The position numbers and the translations under genes were made by a program. A stretch of 64,000 nt of DNA from positions 1,234,001 through 1,298,000 of the forward strand of contig NZ_AP021887.1 of assembly GCF_009731465.1 (NCBI RefSeq), read 5' to 3'. Positions 1 to 9,479 of the stretch are shown in pieces. The stretch's first letter is position 1. Each line of letters starts with the position of its first letter. Origin of the DNA: Streptococcus sp. 116-D4 (GTDB lineage: Bacteria; Bacillota; Bacilli; Lactobacillales; Streptococcaceae). The notes under the pieces were generated by a model. That model was not told where the DNA came from. It did no database searches and saw nothing but the letters and a program-made list of their open reading frames with translations.

Positions 1-1
1 A

Positions 2-667
2 CTAAGAAAACTGCCTGATAAACACAAGGAGATGTCTTATTTCACTCCTGAAGAATTCAAGCTATTTGATTCTCTGTTCACAGAAGATGAATATATGTTT
101 CAGCTATTTTATCGAGTGCTGATGTTTACAGGCGTTCGTGTTGGCGAAGCATTGGCCTTAACTTGGAAACAGATTAATTTATCAGAGGGTTATATCGATA
201 TTAAGTATTCTGCTTACTTTCGTAATAACAAGGTCCATATCGGAACGGTAAAAACTACTCAATCCAATCGTCGAATTTATATTCATAAAGCATTCGTTCA
301 AGAACTAACGGAATGGAAAGAAAAACAAGCTCACCTATTAGTAGAGTTTACGGACAATACAGAAGACTTACAAATCTTTCAAGACAGTCCTTTACAACTA
401 ACTGCTCCAATGGTTTCTAATCAAAAGATTAAATTGAAAAAAAGAATGCCTGCATCATTAAAAATGATTCGTAATCACGATTTCCGACACTCACATGCAG
501 CATTTCTAGTTTCAAAAGGACTCAGAAATGGTGAAGGAAAAGATTATATATTTTTTACACTTATGAAACGGCTTGGACACAGTAGTATTAATACAACAAT
601 CAACATCTACTCTCACCTATTCCCAACTCAACAAAAAGAAGTCGCCAATGCTTTTGACAACTTTTAG
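2..667 (+). CDS. Tyrosine recombinase (phage/ICE integrase), 5' end outside window
   Basis: The reading frame is open to the left edge, so only the C-terminal catalytic part is present; the first ATG in the window (position 32) is internal. Site-specific recombinases of this family integrate or excise phages and integrative elements. The conserved residues are visible: the first Arg in GVRVGEALALTW, HxxR in HDFRHSHAAFL, the LGHSS box, and the nucleophile Tyr in NIYSHLF near the C terminus. The frame ends normally at TAG and lies 70 bases before ybaB in the same direction. This implies an element whose integrase end abuts ybaB, with the rest of the element lying to the left of the window. Family assignment is secure; which element it belongs to cannot be told. 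Confidence 0.9.
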   Translation, partial: LRKLPDKHKEMSYFTPEEFKLFDSLFTEDEYMFQLFYRVLMFTGVRVGEALALTWKQINLSEGYIDIKYSAYFRNNKVHIGTVKTTQSNRRIYIHKAFVQELTEWKEKQAHLLVEFTDNTEDLQIFQDSPLQLTAPMVSNQKIKLKKRMPASLKMIRNHDFRHSHAAFLVSKGLRNGEGKDYIFFTLMKRLGHSSINTTINIYSHLFPTQQKEVANAFDNF

Positions 668-687
668 GGCAAAAAATGGCAAAAAAT
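668..687 (+). repeat. Tandem 10-mer after integrase stop
   Basis: Two perfect copies of GGCAAAAAAT directly follow the integrase stop codon. A short inverted repeat (AAGGCT CAA AGCCTT, about 700-714) follows. Short direct repeats between an integrase gene and the next chromosomal gene are typical of attachment-site or arm-binding regions; that role is inferred. Confidence 0.45.
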
Positions 688-737
688 TTATTAAAAAAGG
701 CTCAAAGCCTTGATACGAAAGGAATCTTAAAAATCTT

Positions 738-1037
738 ATGATGAACATGCAAAACATGATGCGCCAAGCACAAAAACTTCAAAAACAAATGGAACAAAGC
801 CAAGCTGAGCTTGCTGCTATGCAATTTGTTGGCAAATCTGCTCAAGACCTTGTTCAAGCGACCTTGACTGGGGATAAGAAAGTTGTCAGCATTGACTTCA
901 ATCCAGCTGTCGTTGATCCTGAAGACCTTGAAACTCTCTCAGATATGACTGTTCAAGCCATCAACTCTGCTCTTGAACAAATCGATGAAACTACCAAGAA
1001 AAAATTGGGTGCTTTCGCTGGAAAATTGCCATTCTAA
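738..1037 (+). CDS. ybaB: YbaB/EbfC family nucleoid-associated protein
   Basis: A 99-residue protein of the YbaB/EbfC family, small dimeric DNA-binding proteins that coat the nucleoid and in many bacteria are linked to recR or dnaX. The N terminus is Met- and Gln-rich ([20 protein letters not shown]). The body carries the family signature running from [15 protein letters not shown] through [13 protein letters not shown] to the C-terminal [10 protein letters not shown]. Two ATGs are adjacent (738 and 741); either could start the protein. AAAGGA lies about 15 bases upstream. Length matches the family (about 100 aa). It is monocistronic, preceded by an integrase and followed by a terminator and a convergent gene. 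Confidence 0.95.
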
Positions 1038-1081
1038 GCATAAGAAAAACAAGCATTCAAGAGAATACTTGCCTATCATGG

Positions 1082-1104
1082 GAGGAACAACTGTTCCTCT
1101 TTTT
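1082..1104 (+). terminator. Terminator after ybaB
   Basis: GAGGAAC / GTTCCTC stem with an AACT loop followed by TTTTT, 45 bases past the ybaB stop and just before the convergent GDPD gene. Confidence 0.85.
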
Positions 1105-1109
1105 GCTTA

Positions 1110-2873
1110 CTAAAAATTAAAGAATTCCATGGCTTGTTTGAAAAGCAACTCAGTATACTCTGGATCTTCTTGCGCAATGGTAAGCTGGTCTTGAATCATT
1201 TCCAAGTCATCTGTTATCATGCCATCTGCCCCCAAATGAACAGATTTATCAAAGGACTCTGAACTATTAATAGTCCAAACATACAATTTCTGATCGGTAT
1301 TCCAAAGCTTGTTGACAAAATTTTCATCTAATGTTGAATACTCCATAGTGTAACCTGTAGCCTTGGTTCTTGGGAAAATACTATTATAAGGTAGGATGAA
1401 ATAAACGGGAATTTGCGAATCGTAGGCTAAAACCTGATCAATCACATGGTAATCTAAAGATTGCATTTGATGACCATCCTGCTTAAGAACCGGTCCATAT
1501 TTTTCCATAAAACGTTTCATCATATCTGGACTATCTTTTCGACTGGTTTTAATTTCAATGAGGAGTTTTTGATGCAATTCATTGGCTTTGTTGAGATAAT
1601 CATCAAAGCTAGACACCTTGCTATGATAACCATTTTCAGAAATATCGAGTTTGGTTAATTCTTCTAAAGTGAGATCCTGAGGATTGGCATTAACTCCTGT
1701 CAGATTCTTGATATTGGCATCATGCATCATGACAAACTGGCCATCTTTTGTTTCCTGAATATCTGTCTCAACGAAATCTGGAGATAACTGAGCAGTTTTT
1801 TCTAATGATTGGACGGTATTTTGGACACCATTTTTATTAGACACTCCCCTGTGGGAGATAATTAAAGGTTTATTGGCAACTGGAGCTTCTAAATAAACAT
1901 AACCCTCAAGAGCGAAAAAGATAGCAGCACAGCCCATCACTCCCCATCTCATCCAGTGGTCTTTTTTTCTCCTTGGTGTGATTTCTAGTGCTTCTCCTGT
2001 TAAGAAAGAAACAAATTTAATGAGAAAGTAAGTCAAGGCCATATAGTGGAAATTCTTAATCAAGACAAAGTTGATAATTCCCAGCACAAGAGATTCCTTA
2101 TGGGTCAAACCATCCATCAGCGCCTGACTTGCTAATATTGGAATCAATAAAAGAATGAAAAATAGGTAGGTTTTGACGACAATCCAAAGCAAGTTCCAAA
2201 TATAAAACCAGGAGTACTTTCTTGTCTTCTCTATACTGTATCTGACTGCTTCTTTGACTGTTTTCGTCTCAAAAAAAAGCTGAGGTAGGGCAAACATGAG
2301 ACGCACTGAAATGTAAAACAAAAGCAAAGCCAGAATAGTAACCACTATACCTACAAGCCAATACTTGTCTTCCAAATAATCAACGATAAAGTCCGGAATG
2401 ACAATTTTATTGAGATAATAAATCTTTAAAATCTTTCGAATCAATGGAAAGAGCATCATGACATAAAAGAAGATAAAGGTTAACTTGGCAAGCGTCACTT
2501 GCTTCATAAATAAGAAACTTTGGTGAAAGACCTTGCGACTGTACTCCAGCAAGGTCCTTTTTTCATGGCATAATAAATGCCGAGCACCGATAAAGAGAAG
2601 TCCTATCTGGTAATAGGCGACCAGTAAATTAACAATTACCAGAACAAATAAAGCAAGACTAACAAAGGGAGAACCCTTTATAATGGCAAAAATATTATTG
2701 TAGGAAAGAAAGAGATAGCCTGTCTGACGGAGCAGAAGTCCAGCAATCCAAGAATTTGATGGTAACCATACAAACTCAATCATCATGAAAGTCAAGAAAA
2801 ATAGAAAGAGTATTTTATCTAGATTAAAGTATATCTGCTTAAAACCTAGATTTTTAGGTTTTTCAGGTTTCAT
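1110..2873 (-). CDS. Membrane-anchored glycerophosphodiester phosphodiesterase
   Basis: About 587 residues. Roughly the first 330 form a multi-pass membrane domain (several hydrophobic helices). This is followed by a GDPD domain of the GlpQ/UgpQ family, which hydrolyses glycerophosphodiesters to glycerol-3-phosphate and an alcohol. Catalytic landmarks are SHRG near residue 343, VETDIQE near 370 and MMHDANI near 384. The long membrane domain fused to GDPD is typical of streptococcal and lactobacillar proteins and suggests action on extracellular or membrane-derived phosphodiesters; the natural substrate is not shown. The frame could start at GTG 2879, but ATG 2873 is preceded by AGGAG at good spacing. 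It starts 9 bases after the exonuclease stop, so the two are co-transcribed. Confidence 0.9.
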   Translation of the reverse strand: MKPEKPKNLGFKQIYFNLDKILFLFFLTFMMIEFVWLPSNSWIAGLLLRQTGYLFLSYNNIFAIIKGSPFVSLALFVLVIVNLLVAYYQIGLLFIGARHLLCHEKRTLLEYSRKVFHQSFLFMKQVTLAKLTFIFFYVMMLFPLIRKILKIYYLNKIVIPDFIVDYLEDKYWLVGIVVTILALLLFYISVRLMFALPQLFFETKTVKEAVRYSIEKTRKYSWFYIWNLLWIVVKTYLFFILLLIPILASQALMDGLTHKESLVLGIINFVLIKNFHYMALTYFLIKFVSFLTGEALEITPRRKKDHWMRWGVMGCAAIFFALEGYVYLEAPVANKPLIISHRGVSNKNGVQNTVQSLEKTAQLSPDFVETDIQETKDGQFVMMHDANIKNLTGVNANPQDLTLEELTKLDISENGYHSKVSSFDDYLNKANELHQKLLIEIKTSRKDSPDMMKRFMEKYGPVLKQDGHQMQSLDYHVIDQVLAYDSQIPVYFILPYNSIFPRTKATGYTMEYSTLDENFVNKLWNTDQKLYVWTINSSESFDKSVHLGADGMITDDLEMIQDQLTIAQEDPEYTELLFKQAMEFFNF

Positions 2874-2881
2874 AAGCACTC

Positions 2882-3472
2882 CTAGTCAAATAATTGAGAC
2901 AAATCCAAGCCTCCAAAAGGATTGTTTGATAGACTACTTTCTGTCCCTAACAATTCTCTAGCTTGGTCCGATTCTAAAAAGGACTCATAAACACGCGCCG
3001 TCATACGAGCATCCTCTAAGCTATTATGAGACTGACCTTTAAATCCAAGAAACGAGGCAACGGTTTGCAATTTGAGATTGGCAATACCGTGTAAATCCGA
3101 ACTCCGACGTTCAAAAGCTTCATCATACAAATCCACCTTGTACTGCTGGCTGTAGTCTAAGCCATGCTCTACTAGAATAGGTAAATCACTTTTAGCAGCA
3201 TTGTATCCAACCATGGGTAAAGAACCCACAAACTCTTGGAAATCTTTTATAACTTTCTCCACTGGAGGAGCATCTTTTAAGGTCTCAGCCGTAATACCTG
3301 TCAATCCATTGATAAAACTTTTTAAGGGTACACTAGTATGAACATAAGAGTCATAGGTATCGACTTCCTGACCATCTCTAAAACGCACTGCCGATACTTG
3401 AATCAAGTGTGTTTGTCCTTCGTGCTGATTAAATTCTAAATCAAAAGCAATGTAATCTTCTAATCGTTCCAT
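2882..3472 (-). CDS. 3'-5' exonuclease, DnaQ/DEDDh family
   Basis: 196 residues with the exonuclease fold of DNA polymerase III epsilon. ExoI is FDLEFN near residue 10 (Asp and Glu metal ligands), ExoII lies in the VGYNAAKSDLPIL segment, and ExoIII is HNSLEDARMTA (His and Asp), which marks the DEDDh subgroup. Such stand-alone proteins degrade DNA or RNA 3' ends; whether this one proofreads, repairs or processes RNA is not shown. The C-terminal tail (SSLSNNPFGGLDLSQLFD) is an unusual short acidic extension. It lies between rocS and the GDPD gene on the same strand. Confidence 0.9.
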   Translation of the reverse strand: MERLEDYIAFDLEFNQHEGQTHLIQVSAVRFRDGQEVDTYDSYVHTSVPLKSFINGLTGITAETLKDAPPVEKVIKDFQEFVGSLPMVGYNAAKSDLPILVEHGLDYSQQYKVDLYDEAFERRSSDLHGIANLKLQTVASFLGFKGQSHNSLEDARMTARVYESFLESDQARELLGTESSLSNNPFGGLDLSQLFD

Positions 3473-3570
3473 TTTCTACCTCTCCTATACTGTTATATTA
3501 CTTGAGCAACTATACTATTTAGAAACAAAAGAAGCCATCAGGTTAGCAACTAACCTAAACAGCTCCTTGA

Positions 3571-4062
3571 TTATCCTCCAAATAAACGAGCAAAAAAGCC
3601 TTTCTTAGTGGATTGGACTTCTTCTTTTGCTTGGTCCAGCTCTAGCTTAAGATTTTCTTGATCCTTCATGGCTTGAAGAGTCAATTGTTGCTGCTGATCA
3701 AGTTGTTTGTCTTTTTCAGCAATCTGACGGTCTTTGATACGCATCTGCTCGTCTTTTTCTGATAACTGACGATCCTTAGCTTTTAATTGTTCATAGAGAC
3801 GGAGAATTTCTGCATTCTTCTCATCAACCAGAATCTCCATCAGTTCACGTTGCTTGACATCTTCACTGACAGGCTCATCTTCAAAAATCGTTTTTTTATA
3901 GATTTCTTCTAGCTTAATCAAGCCACTTCTGGTAACAACTGTTACCCCTTTGTCATTTTTATCTGTGTCTTCTTCTGGTAATTCTTTGACACGGTTATTG
4001 ATTGCTTGGCGAGATAATCCTAAGACCTCTGCAATCTCACTGACGGTCATTTCAATACTCAT
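3571..4062 (-). CDS. rocS: RocS-like chromosome segregation protein
   Basis: 163 residues in three parts. An N-terminal helix-turn-helix (about 1-40, MTVSEIAEVLGLSRQAINNRVKE) is followed by a long coiled coil (about 75-150) with repeated KDRQ/EKD units, and the protein ends in KKGFFARLFGG, a short amphipathic membrane-binding helix. This matches pneumococcal RocS, reported to bind DNA, ParB and the capsule kinase CpsD and to help segregate the chromosome and protect the nucleoid. GAGG precedes the ATG. It has its own strong promoter in the gap after mtnN (4102-4130), so it need not rely on the upstream operon. Assignment is from remembered architecture. Confidence 0.88.
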   Translation of the reverse strand: MSIEMTVSEIAEVLGLSRQAINNRVKELPEEDTDKNDKGVTVVTRSGLIKLEEIYKKTIFEDEPVSEDVKQRELMEILVDEKNAEILRLYEQLKAKDRQLSEKDEQMRIKDRQIAEKDKQLDQQQQLTLQAMKDQENLKLELDQAKEEVQSTKKGFFARLFGG

Positions 4063-4101
4063 AATATCCTCTGAAACGTTTTCTAGCTTTTCTTTACTTA
4101 A

Positions 4102-4130
4102 ATCTTATCATAAGCTAGAAAAACTGTCAA
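4102..4130 (-). promoter_or_regulatory. rocS promoter with flanking palindromic arms
   Basis: TTGACA (4125-4130), 17-base spacer, TAAGAT (4102-4107) with an upstream TG, reading on the minus strand. Nine-base arms TTCTAGCTT (4081-4089) and AAGCTAGAA (4112-4120) flank the -10 and predicted start, so they could form an operator or a hairpin. Confidence 0.75.
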
Positions 4131-4138
4131 ATTTTCGC

Positions 4139-4831
4139 TTAATTTAAGGCCTTCAAAAAAGCTAATAAGACTTGGGCAGAGCGACGTCCAGCTTCGATAA
4201 TAAACTCATCAAAAGAGATGTTTGCTTCATGGTTGGCATTGTCACTCATAGCTCGGATGACTAAGACTGGAAGCTTAAGGGCCTGCGCTGCCTGAGCAAT
4301 AGCTGCCCCCTCCATCTCAACAGCCAAAACTTCCGGGAAATGGAACTTAATCGCTTCTATCTTGTCATTTCCGGCAACAAAACTATCTCCTGTAGCAATT
4401 AAACCAAGATGCCAGTTTTGATCCAATTGAGATAAACTCTCTTGGATTTTAGCAACAAAGGTTTTATCTGATTCGAAATAAAGTGGTTGTTGCGCCATTT
4501 GTCCATAAGCATAGCCAAAAGCTGTGACATCCACATCATGATAAGCTAATTTGTCAGCAATCACAACATCCCCAACAGCAATACCTTCTACTACTGCCCC
4601 AGCTGATCCCGTGTTAATCAAAGCATCCACCTGGAAATGATCAGCCAAAATCGCCACACTCATAGCAGACATGACCTTACCAATTCCACTTTCTACAAGA
4701 ACGACTTCATGCGAGGCAATGGTTCCAGTATGATAGGTATTCCCTAAAACAACTTGCTCTTGGGCATTTTCTAGATGCTGGACCAGATAAGCCAGTTCTT
4801 CTGGCATAGCTGCAATAATCCCTATTTTCAT
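4139..4831 (-). CDS. mtnN: 5'-methylthioadenosine/S-adenosylhomocysteine nucleosidase
   Basis: 230 residues, the normal size for Pfs/MtnN. It cleaves MTA and SAH to adenine and the ribosyl product, recycling SAM by-products and giving S-ribosylhomocysteine, the LuxS substrate for AI-2. Visible family features are the N-terminal IGIIAAMPEELAYL with the catalytic Glu, the NTGSAGAV nucleobase-site motif, VEMEGAAIAQ (Glu binding ribose) and IRAMSDNANHEA with the catalytic Asp. It is cytosolic. It follows macP by 16 bases in the glmU-nudix-macP-mtnN minus-strand operon, a grouping I recall in pneumococcus. Confidence 0.96.
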   Translation of the reverse strand: MKIGIIAAMPEELAYLVQHLENAQEQVVLGNTYHTGTIASHEVVLVESGIGKVMSAMSVAILADHFQVDALINTGSAGAVVEGIAVGDVVIADKLAYHDVDVTAFGYAYGQMAQQPLYFESDKTFVAKIQESLSQLDQNWHLGLIATGDSFVAGNDKIEAIKFHFPEVLAVEMEGAAIAQAAQALKLPVLVIRAMSDNANHEANISFDEFIIEAGRRSAQVLLAFLKALN

Positions 4832-4847
4832 TTCAATTCCTTTTCTA

Positions 4848-5159
4848 TTACAACAGTTTCATTGCTAAGATAAGCAAAATCAAGAGAAAGATGACTACGA
4901 ATAAAATTTTATTCAATTTAGAATTGAAGACATTTCTCTTTGTATTTTCAATGCGACGGCTTTTATGAATAGACGGTTCGACCTGAATCTTCAAGGTTTC
5001 CTGGCTAAATCCATGATCCTTAGGATTGGCATAACCAAAACGAGAAGAAGAGGTTGGTAAAATCTTAGTCTCCTCATCATCTAGCAAAGGGGGACCTGAA
5101 ATTTTTTCGCCTCTATTAGCTCTTTCAATCATTTCATCCGTTAATAAAGGTTTACCCAT
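4848..5159 (-). CDS. macP: MacP, membrane cofactor of PBP2a
   Basis: 103 residues from the ATG at 5159. The first about 80 residues are cytoplasmic and polar ([20 protein letters not shown], then DDEETKIL). The single C-terminal membrane helix is [19 protein letters not shown]. This matches pneumococcal MacP, the bitopic protein required for activity of the class A synthase PBP2a and phosphorylated by the kinase StkP on a Thr in the segment around EETKIL. The frame extends 11 codons upstream to 5192, but that would overlap the NUDIX gene. AGGAGGT (5164-5170) sits five bases before the 5159 ATG, which decides the start. Confidence 0.88.
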   Translation of the reverse strand: MGKPLLTDEMIERANRGEKISGPPLLDDEETKILPTSSSRFGYANPKDHGFSQETLKIQVEPSIHKSRRIENTKRNVFNSKLNKILFVVIFLLILLILAMKLL

Positions 5160-5170
5160 ACTGACCTCCT

Positions 5171-5716
5171 CTATCTTTTCTGCAATTCCCAATACTGAAC
5201 AGCCATAATTGTCTTGGCATCACAGATATGACCTGATTGGATTAAATCTTTGGCTTCTTCTAAGCTCACTTCAAGGACTTCCAAGGTTTCATCTTCATCC
5301 TGCGGACGCGGATTTTCCACTTTCGTCAAATCGCTGGCTAGGTATAGTTTTAACTTTTCATTACAAAAGCCAATGGCTGAGTAAAAATCATACAAGAGTT
5401 CTAATGTCCCTGTATAGGCTGTTTCTTCCTCTAATTCACGAAGGGCTGCTGCGACAGGATCTGTATTTTCTCCTACTTCCAATTTTCCAGCTGGAATTTC
5501 GTAAGAGACTGCCTCGATAGCTTTGCGGTACTGCTTGACCAAGATGAGTTTTTGTTCATCCGTTACTGCTAAAACACAGACAGCTCCATTGTGGAAAATC
5601 AAATCCCGTTGGGCAGTTCCCTTACCTTCCGGTAATTCAACCTGATCTTGGACCAGTTTAAAAATGGACCCTTGATAGATTTCTTTTCGGCTAAGCGTTT
5701 TTTCTTCAAATTCCAT
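5171..5716 (-). CDS. NUDIX hydrolase, ADP-ribose pyrophosphatase type
   Basis: 181 residues, similar to NudF/ADP-ribose pyrophosphatases, which split ADP-ribose and related nucleotide sugars to AMP and a sugar phosphate. The NUDIX box begins [12 protein letters not shown] and ends RELEEETAY. Between the first box Glu and REL I count nine residues instead of the canonical seven, and the usual last Gly is Ala, so the box is slightly atypical; the metal-binding RE..EE core is intact. The upstream part ([22 protein letters not shown]) is typical of ADP-ribose enzymes. It lies between glmU (9-base gap) and macP, sharing their transcript. Confidence 0.92.
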   Translation of the reverse strand: MEFEEKTLSRKEIYQGSIFKLVQDQVELPEGKGTAQRDLIFHNGAVCVLAVTDEQKLILVKQYRKAIEAVSYEIPAGKLEVGENTDPVAAALRELEEETAYTGTLELLYDFYSAIGFCNEKLKLYLASDLTKVENPRPQDEDETLEVLEVSLEEAKDLIQSGHICDAKTIMAVQYWELQKR

Positions 5717-5725
5717 GATAGACTC

Positions 5726-7120
<1,395 letters not shown>

Positions 7121-7136
7121 CTAGAAATTCCCTTTT

Positions 7137-7145
7137 ATTATACCA
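7137..7145 (-). promoter_or_regulatory. glmU extended -10 promoter
   Basis: TGGTATAAT on the minus strand, 32 bases upstream of the glmU ATG, with no convincing -35. Confidence 0.65.
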
Positions 7146-7222
7146 TATTTCAAACCATTCCGCGCTCTTGAATAAAAAAATGCTCTAAAGTCCTTTCTTA
7201 ACCCATTTTTTGAGTATTTTTT

Positions 7223-7251
7223 TTGATTTTTTCTCATTTTTAAGGTAAAAT
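7223..7251 (+). promoter_or_regulatory. Promoter directly before the lysozyme ATG
   Basis: TTGATT (7223-7228), 17-base spacer, TAAAAT (7246-7251). The expected start point falls at about 7258, two bases before the ATG at 7260, so the mRNA would have essentially no leader. Confidence 0.6.
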
Positions 7252-7259
7252 TATGAGGT

Positions 7260-8060
7260 ATGAGAAAGAAAATGAATCCACTTATTTTATTTGGTTTTTT
7301 TGGGATTTTGATTTTCATTTTAATCCTGAATCGCCCTCGTTTTGAGGACCATCCTGTAAAAACAAAGTCAAATATCGCGCAAGTAGAATCACAAGCGCTA
7401 CATAATATAGATAAACCGGTGATTGATGTTTCTGGTTGGCAACGTCCTGAGGAAATTAATTACGATACTCTGTCCCAAAATATTTCTGGAGCTATCGTTC
7501 GCGTCCATAGTGGCGCTCAGTCTTCAAAAGAAAACGATGCTTCCTTTGTTAATGGGGTAGATAAGGCCTTTAAAACCCATATTACCGAATTTCAAAAACG
7601 AAATGTCCCAGTTGGGGTCTATGCCTTTGTAGCTGGAAAAAGTGTCCAAGAAATGGAAAAGGCTGCCGAAGTATTTTATAACGCCTCTTCACCATACACT
7701 CCTAGTTACTATTGGCTAGACGTGGAAGACAAAACCATGTCCAATATGAACGAAGGGGTTGAAGCCTTCCGAGCAAAACTAGAATCACTTGGAGCTAAAA
7801 ATATCGGAATCTACGTTGGGGTCTACTTCATGGAAGAACATAGTATTGATACAGGCAAATTTACGTCTGTTTGGATTCCTTCCTATGGTTCAAATACCGG
7901 ATTTTTCGAAAGCAAACCTGATACGGACTTAGATTATGATATCCACCAATACACATCTAAAGGAAAAATTGCTGGCTTTGACCACGATTTGGACATCAAT
8001 GTTATTTCTTCTTTCAAAAACAAAGAAGAAACCTTTAGAAAACTCTTTTTAAAACCTTAA
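7260..8060 (+). CDS. GH25 family lysozyme, membrane-anchored
   Basis: 266 residues. An N-terminal hydrophobic helix (about 6-25, ILFGFFGILIFILIL) acts as a signal anchor, followed by a GH25 muramidase domain that would cut the MurNAc-GlcNAc bond of peptidoglycan outside the cell. Catalytic features are DVSGWQ (first Asp) and YYWLDVED (Asp-x-Glu), with the family motif IGIYVGVY and the late DIHQYTSKG. No choline-binding repeats are present, unlike the pneumococcal LytC type. The ATG at 7260 has no real ribosome site if transcription begins near 7258; ATG 7272 is an alternative. It is divergent from glmU, consistent with a wall-remodelling role. Confidence 0.88.
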   Translation: MRKKMNPLILFGFFGILIFILILNRPRFEDHPVKTKSNIAQVESQALHNIDKPVIDVSGWQRPEEINYDTLSQNISGAIVRVHSGAQSSKENDASFVNGVDKAFKTHITEFQKRNVPVGVYAFVAGKSVQEMEKAAEVFYNASSPYTPSYYWLDVEDKTMSNMNEGVEAFRAKLESLGAKNIGIYVGVYFMEEHSIDTGKFTSVWIPSYGSNTGFFESKPDTDLDYDIHQYTSKGKIAGFDHDLDINVISSFKNKEETFRKLFLKP

Positions 8061-8103
8061 AAGCATTTGTTTCTCATTTGCTTTTTCTTTTTGTGTTAGA
8101 TTG

Positions 8104-8112
8104 TGATACAAT
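8104..8112 (+). promoter_or_regulatory. Extended -10 promoter for the popT operon
   Basis: TGATACAAT, about 43 bases before the ATG at 8155; no good -35. Confidence 0.55.
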
Positions 8113-8154
8113 ATAGTAAGGATTTTTTGAAATAGAAATAGTTGGAGGAAATAT

Positions 8155-8997
8155 ATGCTCTCATGGTTAGCGCGCATTATTAAAGGGATTGTGATTGCTC
8201 TTGGATTTATCTTACCAGGAATTTCCGGAGGGGTTCTAGCAGCAATCTTAGGAATTTATGAACGAATGATTGGTTTTCTGGCTCATCCCTTTAAGGACTT
8301 TAAAGAAAATGTTTTGTATTTTATACCAGTTGCCATCGGTATGCTTCTGGGAATCGGCTTATTTTCCTACCCTATTGAATACCTGCTTGAAAATTATCAG
8401 GTCTTTGTCTTATGGAGCTTTGCAGGTGCCATCATTGGTACAGTTCCTAGCCTCCTCAAGGAATCAACTAGAGAATCTGACCGAGACAAGATTGATTTAG
8501 CTTGGTTCTGGACAACCTTTATCATTTCTGGATTAGGACTCTATGCCTTAAATTTTGTCGTTGGAACCTTAAGTGCCAGCTTTCTTAATTTCGTCCTAGC
8601 TGGTGCACTGCTGGCTCTTGGCGTATTAGTTCCTGGCCTCAGTCCATCAAATCTCCTTTTGATTTTGGGTCTCTATGCTCCTATGTTGACTGGTTTTAAA
8701 ACCTTTGACCTCTTGGGAACCTTCTTCCCGATTGGAATCGGAGCAGGCGCAACTCTCATTATTTTTTCAAAATTGATGGATTATGCCTTAAACAACTACC
8801 ACTCACGCGTCTATCATTTCATCATCGGTATCGTCCTTTCAAGTACCCTTTTGATCTTAATTCCAAATGCAGGAAACGCTGAAAGTATCCAGTACGCAGG
8901 ACTCTCACTTGTTGGGTATGTTATCATCGCCTTCTTTTTTGCACTGGGAATCTGGCTTGGTATTTGGATGAGTCAATTGGAGGATAAATATAAATAA
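8155..8997 (+). CDS. DUF368 (PopT) polyprenyl-phosphate transporter
   Basis: 280 residues with about eight hydrophobic helices and the family's duplicated Gly/Pro-rich loops: FILPGISGGVLAAILGIYER near the N terminus and VPGLSPSNLLLILGLY at mid-protein, an internal inverted repeat. DUF368 proteins (PopT) were shown in other Gram-positives to recycle undecaprenyl phosphate across the membrane for cell-wall and teichoic acid synthesis; transfer of that role here is by family. GGAGG precedes the ATG. The stop overlaps the next start (TAATG), so the three genes popT-ybaK-phosphatase form one translationally coupled operon. Confidence 0.88.
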   Translation: MLSWLARIIKGIVIALGFILPGISGGVLAAILGIYERMIGFLAHPFKDFKENVLYFIPVAIGMLLGIGLFSYPIEYLLENYQVFVLWSFAGAIIGTVPSLLKESTRESDRDKIDLAWFWTTFIISGLGLYALNFVVGTLSASFLNFVLAGALLALGVLVPGLSPSNLLLILGLYAPMLTGFKTFDLLGTFFPIGIGAGATLIIFSKLMDYALNNYHSRVYHFIIGIVLSSTLLILIPNAGNAESIQYAGLSLVGYVIIAFFFALGIWLGIWMSQLEDKYK

Positions 8998-9479
8998 TGG
9001 CAAAAAAAGTTAAAATCAAAAAAACATTAGTGGAACAAATTCTATCTAAAGCAGCTATCCAACATCAGGGGATTCAAATCAATGCCCTGGAAGGAGAACT
9101 TCCTCAAGATTATGAACGAAACCAGATCTTCAAAACCTTGGCGCTTTTGGGAGACAAGACAGGACCCATTATCGGAATAGTCCCTATCACTCAGCACTTA
9201 TCTGAAAAGAAACTAGCCAAAATTTCTGGCAATAAAAAAGTGAGCATGATTCCACAAAAGGACTTAGAAAAAACAACTGGTTACATTCATGGAGCCAATA
9301 ATCCTGTCGGTATTCGTCAGAAACACAATTATCCCATTTTTATCGATAAGATTGCTCTAGACTTGGATCAAATGATTGTTTCTGCTGGGGAAGTTGGCCA
9401 CAGCATTATCGTTGCTCCCAAAGACTTAGCCAGCTTTGTAAAGGCTGACTTTGCAGATATCTTGGAGGACAGCAAATAA
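8997..9479 (+). CDS. ybaK: YbaK/EbsC family Cys-tRNA(Pro) deacylase
   Basis: 160 residues of the YbaK/EbsC family, which hydrolyse mischarged Cys-tRNA(Pro) in trans as a translation quality step. Recognisable stretches are KTLALLGDKTGPIIGIVPITQHLSEKK, the KTTGYIHGANNPVGIR region that lines the active site (conserved Gly and His), and PIFIDKIALDLDQMIVSAGEVGHSI near the end. The length is normal. It overlaps popT and the phosphatase gene by one base on either side (TAATG), so all three are co-expressed, although no functional link is known. Confidence 0.93.
   Translation: MAKKVKIKKTLVEQILSKAAIQHQGIQINALEGELPQDYERNQIFKTLALLGDKTGPIIGIVPITQHLSEKKLAKISGNKKVSMIPQKDLEKTTGYIHGANNPVGIRQKHNYPIFIDKIALDLDQMIVSAGEVGHSIIVAPKDLASFVKADFADILEDSK

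Noticed and set aside
7121..7318. 65-residue minus-strand frame in the glmU-lysozyme gap
   Set aside because: Covers both divergent promoters and the start of lysozyme; Lys/Phe-rich translation of AT-rich DNA.
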